Source: Candidatus Tepidiaquacellales bacterium UBA6667
Lineage (GTDB): Bacteria; Bacteroidota; Ignavibacteria; Tepidaquicellales; Tepidaquicellaceae
Assembly: GCA_002455255.1 (NCBI GenBank)
Contig: DKKL01000034.1
Location: forward strand, 166,855 to 207,341
Direction: 5' to 3'
Length of the DNA: 40,487 nt
Part shown: positions 16,562 to 22,106 of the stretch, in pieces
Numbering within the stretch: position 1 is the first letter of the stretch
Layout of the letters: every line of letters starts with the position of its first letter
Notes under the pieces: model-generated
What the model was told of the DNA's origin: nothing
Databases searched by the model: none
What the model saw: the letters and a program-made list of their open reading frames with translations, nothing else
Translations under genes and position numbers: made by a program

Positions 16562-17881
16562 TTAAGAAGTTTTCTTTTTACTTTTTTTATTTTTATCAGA
16601 TTTTTCTTCAGTATTATTCTCATTTTCACTCTGCTCTTCTTCATCTTCGCCATCTTCTTCATCTTCATTTTCACTCTGCTCTTCTTCATCTTCGCCATCT
16701 TCTTCCTCTTCATCTTCACCATCTGTTTCTTCTTCTTCCGATTCGCCTTCTTCTGTTTCTTCTTCTTCACCATATCCTTCTAAATCATCATCTTCCTCAT
16801 CATCACCATATCCTTCCAAATCATCATCCTCTTCAATTTCTTCCTCTTCTTCTTCTGGTTTTATTACGTCTATTGTATAACCTGTAAGTTTGGAAGCAAG
16901 TTTTATATTCTGACCACCACGACCAATGATTAAACTGAACTGATCTTTATCTGCAAATATTTTCGCTATCTTTTCTTCTTTATCTATATCAATATCATTT
17001 ATTCTTGCAGGTGATAATGAACGTGCTATAAATAATGCAGGATCATCAGTATAATTAATAACGTCTATATTTTCATTGCTTAACTCCCTCACAATTGAGT
17101 GAATTCTAATACCTTTCATTCCGACACATGCACCAACTGCATCAATTCTTTCATCAGAAGATTCTACTGCTACTTTTGCTCTTTCGCCAGGCTCTCTTGC
17201 TATTGCTACTATATTTATTATACCATCATATATTTCCGGAATTTCAAGCTCAAACAATTTTTCAAGAAACTCTTCATCTGCTCTCGATACTATAATCAGT
17301 GGAGGTCCTGACTGACGTTTTTCAACAGATTTTATAATTGCTCTAACGGTATCTTCTTTTTTATATTTTTCTTTTGGTATTTGCTCTGATTTTGGAAATA
17401 TTATTTCGTGACCATTGTGCATCATTAAAATTGAATTGGGTTTTATCTGATATACTTCGCAAACAATAATATCCCCGACAATTTTCTTATATTCATTAAA
17501 GGTAACTTCTTTTTCAATTTCTCTGAGTTTTTGTGCAAGATTCTGTTTCAAATTTAGAACAGACCTTCTGCCAAAATCTTCTATTGATAAAACTTCAGTA
17601 TATTCATCACCTATTTCAAACTCTTCTCCGGATAATGTTTGTGCAGAATCAAGATCAATTTGTTTATTTGTATCTTCGACTACTTCCACAATTTCTTTAT
17701 TCAGATAAATTTCAATATTGCCTTTATCCATATTGACAATTACTTCGAAATTAGCATCCTGCCCATATTTTTTTTCCATCATTTTATTGAACGAATCTTT
17801 TATAACACCTTCAAGAATTTCACGATCAATATTTTTCTGCTTTGCCATTTGCGAAAAGGCATCAATAATGTCAGATTTCAT
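16562..17881 (-). CDS. nusA: Transcription termination/antitermination factor NusA with long acidic C-terminal tail
   Basis: 439 residues. NusA N-terminal domain 1-125 (D-R-E-I-L-E-G-V-I-K-D-S-F-N-K-M), S1 domain about 130-195, KH1/KH2 about 200-345 with R-E-P-G-E-R-A-K-V-A-V and A-C-V-G-M-K-G-I-R-I, then I-I-G-R-G-G-Q-N-I-K-L-A. From about residue 347 to 420 the chain is almost entirely Glu/Asp/Gly/Ser, ending in a Lys-rich patch (K-S-K-K-K-T-S). The tail is built from DNA tandem repeats (16622-16711 and 16768-16839). The factor binds RNA polymerase and nascent RNA and controls pausing, termination and antitermination. In E. coli two C-terminal acidic repeat domains auto-inhibit RNA binding; this tail could play a similar part, which is inference. 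Confidence 0.95.
   Translation of the reverse strand: MKSDIIDAFSQMAKQKNIDREILEGVIKDSFNKMMEKKYGQDANFEVIVNMDKGNIEIYLNKEIVEVVEDTNKQIDLDSAQTLSGEEFEIGDEYTEVLSIEDFGRRSVLNLKQNLAQKLREIEKEVTFNEYKKIVGDIIVCEVYQIKPNSILMMHNGHEIIFPKSEQIPKEKYKKEDTVRAIIKSVEKRQSGPPLIIVSRADEEFLEKLFELEIPEIYDGIINIVAIAREPGERAKVAVESSDERIDAVGACVGMKGIRIHSIVRELSNENIDVINYTDDPALFIARSLSPARINDIDIDKEEKIAKIFADKDQFSLIIGRGGQNIKLASKLTGYTIDVIKPEEEEEEIEEDDDLEGYGDDEEDDDLEGYGEEEETEEGESEEEETDGEDEEEEDGEDEEEQSENEDEEDGEDEEEQSENENNTEEKSDKNKKSKKKTS
16622..16711 (-). repeat. 45-bp tandem repeat in the nusA acidic tail
   Basis: Two 45-bp copies (16622-16666 and 16667-16711) with a single mismatch encode the 15-residue acidic unit E-D-E-E-D-G-E-D-E-E-E-Q-S-E-N twice. 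The near identity implies a recent duplication or ongoing slippage. Confidence 0.85.
16768..16839 (-). repeat. 36-bp tandem repeat in the nusA acidic tail
   Basis: Two copies of a 36-bp unit (16768-16803 and 16804-16839), more diverged than the 45-bp pair, encode the D-D-L-E-G-Y-G motif twice, 12 residues apart, at the start of the acidic tail. Confidence 0.75.
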
Positions 17882-17889
17882 ATATTAAG

Positions 17890-18360
17890 TTAAAATTTTA
17901 ATTTTATTTTAGATTCTTTTAAATCACTGAAATTAATTTTTATTATCTCAGTTTCTTTTTTATTTTTGTTTAATAATTTTTCCAGTACGATTTCGCCGTT
18001 TTCTGATATTTCAAGAATTTTACCGGTGATTTCTATATCTTGATTTGTAATTCCGATTAGCTCTCTTCCTATATGTTTCTTAATTTGCCAAGAAAATTTG
18101 AAATTATTATCAACTCCGGGAGACGAAACTATTAATTTTGAAAAATCATTTAAATTATTTTTTTGCTGAAAATCATCCATAATTTCCGAGATTCCGGCAT
18201 TTGCCTTTGTAATGTCATCAATGGATACACCGTTTTCAGAATCTATATAGACTTCAAGAATTTTATTCTTCTTTTCACCTCTGAAAACTAAATCAACCAA
18301 TTTTAAATTGGAATCCTTAAAATAACCCGAAATAATCTCTGTTAAATTTTCTTCAGACAT
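17890..18360 (-). CDS. rimP: Ribosome maturation factor RimP
   Basis: 156 residues, normal length. The N-terminal half contains L-K-L-V-D-L-V-F-R-G-E-K-K-N-K-I-L-E-V-Y-I-D (about 18-39) and G-V-S-I-D-D-I-T-K near 44; L-I-V-S-S-P-G-V-D near 77-85 matches the conserved E-V-S-S-P-G-x-x-R/D region. The C-terminal SH3-like domain is short. It is needed for 30S subunit maturation. First gene of the minus-strand operon, 8 bp before nusA. A terminator-like hairpin lies just 15 bases upstream of its ATG. Confidence 0.92.
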   Translation of the reverse strand: MSEENLTEIISGYFKDSNLKLVDLVFRGEKKNKILEVYIDSENGVSIDDITKANAGISEIMDDFQQKNNLNDFSKLIVSSPGVDNNFKFSWQIKKHIGRELIGITNQDIEITGKILEISENGEIVLEKLLNKNKKETEIIKINFSDLKESKIKLKF

Positions 18361-18375
18361 AAATTGAATTTAAAG

Positions 18376-18402
18376 AAAAAAAAAGTGGGCTTTTAACCCA
18401 CT
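18376..18402 (-). terminator. Intrinsic terminator immediately upstream of rimP (possible attenuator)
   Basis: On the minus strand a 6-bp stem AGTGGG/CCCACT (plus 18384-18389 with 18397-18402, 7-base loop) is followed by nine T residues (plus 18376-18384). No minus-strand gene lies upstream to be terminated; the nearest upstream gene, at 18638, is on the plus strand. It therefore either ends a short leader transcript of the rimP operon or a small RNA. Confidence 0.7.
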
Positions 18403-18513
18403 CTGAAATAATCATAAAATCATATTAAATTACTGTTTTGATGGGTGAAAATCAATGTAATTAGTCGAGAACAAAAGCGGTATTATAAATAGTTTGATTT
18501 ATCTATGTTATTA

Positions 18514-18538
18514 TGTCATATAATTGACACTGATGTCA
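18514..18538 (+). promoter_or_regulatory. Enhancer-like site A (TGTCA / TGACA-N4-TGTCA)
   Basis: TGTCA (18514-18518), TGACA (18525-18529) and TGTCA (18534-18538): a half-site 6 bp before a 14-bp palindrome TGACA-N4-TGTCA. The same arrangement occurs at 27147-27170 (5-bp gap), and a one-mismatch palindrome lies at 25024-25037. Position and spacing suggest an upstream activating sequence for the NtrC-type activator at 20751. Confidence 0.6.
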
Positions 18539-18588
18539 GTATTGTATTAAAGAAATATTCAATAATACGTTGTTTTTGCAGTTTTACA

Positions 18589-18604
18589 CGGTATAGAAAT
18601 TGGC
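18589..18604 (+). promoter_or_regulatory. Sigma-54-like promoter A before the hydrophilic 83-aa gene
   Basis: CGGTATAGAAATTGGC: GG at 18590-18591, ten bases, GG at 18602-18603, preceded by AATT as in promoter C (27070-27085). It has the -24/-12 spacing of sigma-54 promoters, with TTGG instead of TTGC at -12. The site-A palindrome is centred about 59 bp upstream, and the ATG is 35 bp downstream. Confidence 0.45.
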
Positions 18605-18637
18605 ATATAATATAACAGAAATCAAAATGAGAATAAA

Positions 18638-18889
18638 ATGAGAAACGTAATTAATCCTCAGGATACTTTTAACAATGCTGAAAATCACGAACCGGAAATT
18701 AATAAATTCAAAAAGAAACCGGTTGAAAATATTTTCACAATTCCGGATATCGAAAAAATAGTAGATGAGAATCGGGAAGAAATAAAAAAACAAAAAAATG
18801 ATGAATTCCCGGGTAAGGAAAAACCTGAAGAATTTACACATCCGGACGAACAAATAAAAAATCCGGATAAAAGATTTAAACAACAGTAA
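18638..18889 (+). CDS. Hydrophilic 83-aa protein of unknown function
   Basis: No family recognised. The protein has no hydrophobic core or signal peptide; it is rich in Lys, Glu, Asp, Asn and Pro (P-D-I-E-K-I-V-D-E-N-R-E-E-I-K-K near 46, several F/N-P and H-P-D-E motifs), so it is probably intrinsically disordered or a small hydrophilin-like protein. It is preceded by the putative sigma-54 promoter and palindromic site A and followed 30 bp later by the DUF892 gene, with which it may be co-transcribed. The ATG at 18638 was chosen because the one at 18627 stops after four codons. A similar hydrophilic protein lies at 25378 in the same putative regulon. Confidence 0.7.
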   Translation: MRNVINPQDTFNNAENHEPEINKFKKKPVENIFTIPDIEKIVDENREEIKKQKNDEFPGKEKPEEFTHPDEQIKNPDKRFKQQ

Positions 18890-18919
18890 TTTTTTTTAAA
18901 ACTTAAAACAAATAATAAA

Positions 18920-19423
18920 ATGGGTAAACTAAAAAATTTAGAGGATTTTTTAATAGATGAATTAAAAGATCTTTACAGTGCTGAAAAACAATTAACAAAA
19001 GCAATTCCGAAAATGGTGAAAGCGGCTTCTTCACCCGAACTTAAAAGAGCATTTGAAGACCATCTGAAAGAAACAAATGAACAAGTATCAAGACTTGAAA
19101 AAATTTCAGAAATAATCGGAAGAGGATTAGGCGGAAAAAAATGTTCAGCTATGGAAGGACTAATAGAAGAAGGTGAAGATGCAATTAAAGAAGAAATGAC
19201 TGATGAAGTTAGAGATGTTGCTTTGATTGCCTCAGCCCAAAGAGTAGAACATTATGAAATAGCTGCTTACGGATGTGCAAAAACTTATGCGAGATTATGC
19301 GGAATGAATGATATAATCGAATACTTGGAAGAATCTTCAGAAGAAGAAGGAAATGCAAATCATATACTAAATGAAATTGCAGAAGAATTAAATCCTGAAG
19401 CACTCAAAACTGAAGTTGTTTAA
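18920..19423 (+). CDS. DUF892 ferritin-like protein (YciE/YciF family)
   Basis: 167 residues, the family length. Four-helix DUF892 pattern: L-E-D-F-L-I-D-E-L-K-D-L-Y-S-A-E-K-Q-L (8-25, E22), F-E-D-H-L-K-E-T near 45-52 (H48, E51), A-Q-R-V-E-H-Y-E-I-A-A-Y-G at 106-118 (E110, H111, E113) and E-E-E-G-N-A-N-H at 141-148. The carboxylate/His positions match a ferritin-like dinuclear metal site. YciE/YciF proteins are general-stress proteins of unproven chemistry. It follows the hydrophilic protein at 18638 by 30 bp and ends at a hairpin terminator. It is probably part of the HK/NtrC-linked stress block. Confidence 0.92.
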   Translation: MGKLKNLEDFLIDELKDLYSAEKQLTKAIPKMVKAASSPELKRAFEDHLKETNEQVSRLEKISEIIGRGLGGKKCSAMEGLIEEGEDAIKEEMTDEVRDVALIASAQRVEHYEIAAYGCAKTYARLCGMNDIIEYLEESSEEEGNANHILNEIAEELNPEALKTEVV

Positions 19424-19430
19424 TTAATAA

Positions 19431-19470
19431 TAAACCACCTTAAAATATTAAATTATTTTGAGGTGGTTTA
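19431..19470 (+). terminator. Terminator after the DUF892 gene
   Basis: A perfect 10-bp stem TAAACCACCT/AGGTGGTTTA (19431-19440 with 19461-19470) extends inward through AT pairs. The T-run afterwards is weak (GTTTG), so partial read-through into the methyltransferase gene is possible. Confidence 0.65.
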
Positions 19471-19509
19471 GTTTGATTGCAGTTGATATTAAAATGAAAA
19501 GAGGAAAAA

Positions 19510-20157
19510 ATGGAAATTATCGATAAAATATTGAAACAAAGAAAAACACCTGTTGAATTTTTAAAACAGGGTATTCAAAATGTTTACAGCAAATACCTGA
19601 AAAATGAAAGCAGTATTTGGAATAATATGTATAAAGAAAATTATGAAGATAAAATGAACAGTGAGCAACAAAAGGACAGATATATTGAAATAGGAGAAAT
19701 AGTAAATAAATCGGGAATTGGAAAATCTGACATATTGGATATTGGGTCTGGAAACGGAACTTTAACAAATTATATTGACACGAAAAAAATAAATACATTT
19801 ACAGGGATTGATATTTCAAAAGAAGCTGTTAAGATTGCGAATAAAAAGTATGAAACGAATGAAAATATTAATTTTATTGAAACAGATATTTTAACTTTTT
19901 CCGGTTATAAATTTGATATTATTATCTTCAATGAAAGTTTATATTATTTCAGACTGAAAGATATAGAGGAAGTTATTGAAAGAGCACTCGATATGCTGAA
20001 AGAAGACGGAATTATGATTATATCAATGTCTGTAAGTATAAAATCATATTTAATCAGAAAAAAGTTAGACTTAATATTTACACCTGAATCTGATAAAAAA
20101 ATTTACAGTAGATTTTCAGGAAACAACTGGAGAATAAGAGTTTATAAGAAAAATTAA
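19510..20157 (+). CDS. Class I SAM-dependent methyltransferase
   Basis: 215 residues. The Rossmann SAM-binding motif I is clear, D-I-L-D-I-G-S-G-N-G-T-L near 74-85, followed by the acidic end of strand 2 (F-T-G-I-D-I-S near 97-103) and motif IV (F-D-I-I-I-F-N-E-S-L-Y-Y near 137-148). About 60 N-terminal residues precede the fold (K-Q-G-I-Q-N-V-Y, W-N-N-M-Y). The substrate is unknown. It has a purine-rich site (GAGGAAAAA) just before the ATG, lies between two DUF892 genes and precedes the second by 12 bp, so it is probably co-transcribed with that one. Confidence 0.82.
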   Translation: MEIIDKILKQRKTPVEFLKQGIQNVYSKYLKNESSIWNNMYKENYEDKMNSEQQKDRYIEIGEIVNKSGIGKSDILDIGSGNGTLTNYIDTKKINTFTGIDISKEAVKIANKKYETNENINFIETDILTFSGYKFDIIIFNESLYYFRLKDIEEVIERALDMLKEDGIMIISMSVSIKSYLIRKKLDLIFTPESDKKIYSRFSGNNWRIRVYKKN

Positions 20158-20169
20158 AAATAAATTAAT

Positions 20170-20679
20170 ATGAAAAATGCAATTAATCTTGAAAATTTAT
20201 TTATTAATGATATCAGAGAGCTATATGCATATGAAACAATAACTCAAGAGTATCTTAACAAAATATCAGACATCATAAAATACGAACCATTGAATTTTTT
20301 AATAAAAGTATATAGAGAAGATACTGAACTTTCAAAAAGACGTCTTGATAAAATCGGGAACCTCAGAGACTTTTCACTAAAAAATGGGAATGGCAATATG
20401 TTTAAAAATTTGTTTGATGAAGATTTCGCAAAAATTGAAAATGAATCTGATTTAGTAATCAGACATATAAGCATAATATCGTTTATAGAAAAACTTATTA
20501 ACTATAAACTTGCAATCTACAGAATGATTAGTGTTTATTCAACAATACTTGGATTTGAAAAACCGGTGAGATTGATAGAAGAAATTATTGAAGAAAAAGT
20601 GAAAACATTTTGTGAATTTTTATATCTAACAGAGGATATGAGTGATCATTTAAAATCTTCCGGAATAACACAAAATTAG
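20170..20679 (+). CDS. Divergent DUF892-like paralogue with replaced ligand positions
   Basis: 169 residues that align without gaps over most of their length to the DUF892 protein at 18920: L-E-N-L-F-I-N-D-I-R-E-L-Y-A-Y-E at 7-22 matches its first helix (E22 kept), and R-L-D-K-I at 58-62 matches R-L-E-K-I. The other ligand-type residues are changed: H48 to Tyr, E51 to Asp, E110 to Ile, H111 to Asn, E113 to Lys, E143 to Lys, H148 to Cys. The fold is probably kept and the metal site lost, as in a pseudo-ferritin partner or structural subunit (inference). It follows the methyltransferase by 12 bp and converges on the NtrC-type gene. Confidence 0.72.
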   Translation: MKNAINLENLFINDIRELYAYETITQEYLNKISDIIKYEPLNFLIKVYREDTELSKRRLDKIGNLRDFSLKNGNGNMFKNLFDEDFAKIENESDLVIRHISIISFIEKLINYKLAIYRMISVYSTILGFEKPVRLIEEIIEEKVKTFCEFLYLTEDMSDHLKSSGITQN

Positions 20680-20699
20680 AGTTTGCATTATTTTACACC

Positions 20700-20735
20700 T
20701 CTTAAAAATAACCCGTGCATCCCCTTGTGCGGGTT
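20700..20735 (-). terminator. Terminator between converging DUF892-like and NtrC-type genes
   Basis: A strong GC-rich hairpin, AACCCG/CGGGTT extended by GCA/TGC (20710-20735), is preceded on the plus strand by AAAAAT and so followed by a T-rich run on the minus strand, which makes it the terminator of the response-regulator gene. A smaller hairpin ACCTT/AAGGT lies at 20737-20751. Confidence 0.75.
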
Positions 20736-20750
20736 ACCTTCCATTTAAGG

Positions 20751-22097
20751 TTATAAATTGTATTGTTTGATTTTCCGATAAAATGTTCTTTCATTCATAT
20801 TAAGCAGTTTTGCTGCCTGTGACTTATTCCCTCCGGTTTTTTTTAAAGCATTCACTATATACTCTTTTTCAATATTTTTTTTAGAATCTTCCAAAGTAGA
20901 TTCTTCTGGTGATGGTGAGCTTTCTTTTTTGATATTTATATCTTTGGGGATATTAATTTGTTTTATTTCCGAATCATTACACATTAAAACAGCTGACCTT
21001 ATAACATTTCTTAACTCTCTAATATTTCCTGGCCAGTTATATGATTCAATTGATTTTAAAACATCATCAGAAACACTTTTAACTTCTTTTCCAAATTCTT
21101 TATTTGCAATATTTATAAAATATGAAACAAACAATGTAATATCAGTTTTTCTTTGTCTTAAAGCAGGTAAATCAATACTAAATTCATTAAGTCTGTAATA
21201 TAAATCGTGTCTGAATTTTCCGTTATTAACAGCATCGGCGAGTTTTATGTTTGATGCAGTGATAACTCTGACATCAACATTTAACACTTTTTTACTTCCA
21301 AGTCTTGATAATTTTCTTTCCTGCAAAACCCTCAAAAGTTTAACTTGATTAGGATCGGAAAGATTAGTGATTTCGTCCAGAAATAATGTACCACCATTTG
21401 CGATTTCAAATTTACCTTCCTTCATAGAGTCAGCTCCGGTAAACGCTCCTTTTTCGTGTCCGAATAATTCACTTTCAACCAATGTTTCAGGTATTGCTCC
21501 ACAATCAACTGCTATAAAAGGTTTATCTTTTCTTTTGCTTTCTTTATGTATTAGATTTGCAATTACTTCTTTACCGGTTCCGCTCTCACCTTGAATCACA
21601 ACTGTTAAATCTGTCGGTGCTACTATATTAACCTGATTAAAAATGGATTTCATTTCAGGACTATTTCCAACAACATTAATTTCTTTAGGATTTTCATCCA
21701 GTTTTTTTCTTAGAAGATTTATCTCTTTTGTTAAAAATCTTGATTCAATTGCTTTCCCGATTAAAAGTAATATTTCATCATTGTTAAACGGTTTTGTGAT
21801 ATAATGATATGCACCTTTCTTCATAAGTTCAACTGCATCTTTAATATCTCCAAATGCTGTAAGAAAAATTATTGGTAAGTCAGGTTCAATGTTTTTTAAT
21901 TCTGAAAAGACTTCACGTCCGGTCATTCCGGGCATTTTCATATCAAGTATTGCCAAGTCGTAAATAGTCTCATTGACTTCTTTTATTGCTGCATAACCGT
22001 CTTCCACTGCTGTGCAGCTATACCCTGCATCTTCAAGTAAAGTGGTTAAAGAGTATCTAATGAATTTATTATCATCAACAATTAATATTTTTGCCAT
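20751..22097 (-). CDS. NtrC-family sigma-54-dependent response regulator
   Basis: 448 residues with the complete three-domain layout. Receiver domain 1-115: D9/D10 acidic pocket, phospho-acceptor D52 in L-D-M-K-M-P-G, T80 and K102. AAA+ sigma-54 activation domain about 140-370: Walker A G-E-S-G-T-G-K-E at 170-177, the sigma-54-contacting G-A-F-T-G-A loop at 217-222, Walker B G-G-T-L-F-L-D-E at 235-242, and R-Q-R-K near 316. C-terminal Fis-type helix-turn-helix (G-G-N-K-S-Q-A-A-K-L-L-N-M-N-E-R-T-F-Y-R-K-I). It activates sigma-54 promoters after phosphorylation, most likely by the kinase encoded 9 bp upstream. Three palindromic sites and -24/-12-like elements in this window are its best candidate targets. 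rpoN is not in the window. Confidence 0.93.
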   Translation of the reverse strand: MAKILIVDDNKFIRYSLTTLLEDAGYSCTAVEDGYAAIKEVNETIYDLAILDMKMPGMTGREVFSELKNIEPDLPIIFLTAFGDIKDAVELMKKGAYHYITKPFNNDEILLLIGKAIESRFLTKEINLLRKKLDENPKEINVVGNSPEMKSIFNQVNIVAPTDLTVVIQGESGTGKEVIANLIHKESKRKDKPFIAVDCGAIPETLVESELFGHEKGAFTGADSMKEGKFEIANGGTLFLDEITNLSDPNQVKLLRVLQERKLSRLGSKKVLNVDVRVITASNIKLADAVNNGKFRHDLYYRLNEFSIDLPALRQRKTDITLFVSYFINIANKEFGKEVKSVSDDVLKSIESYNWPGNIRELRNVIRSAVLMCNDSEIKQINIPKDINIKKESSPSPEESTLEDSKKNIEKEYIVNALKKTGGNKSQAAKLLNMNERTFYRKIKQYNL

Positions 22098-22106
22098 ATT
22101 ATTATA

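Noticed and set aside
16480..16887. 135-aa plus-strand His/Leu-rich ORF opposite nusA
   Set aside because: It is the antisense of the Glu/Asp-rich repetitive tail of NusA, so its composition is a mirror effect.
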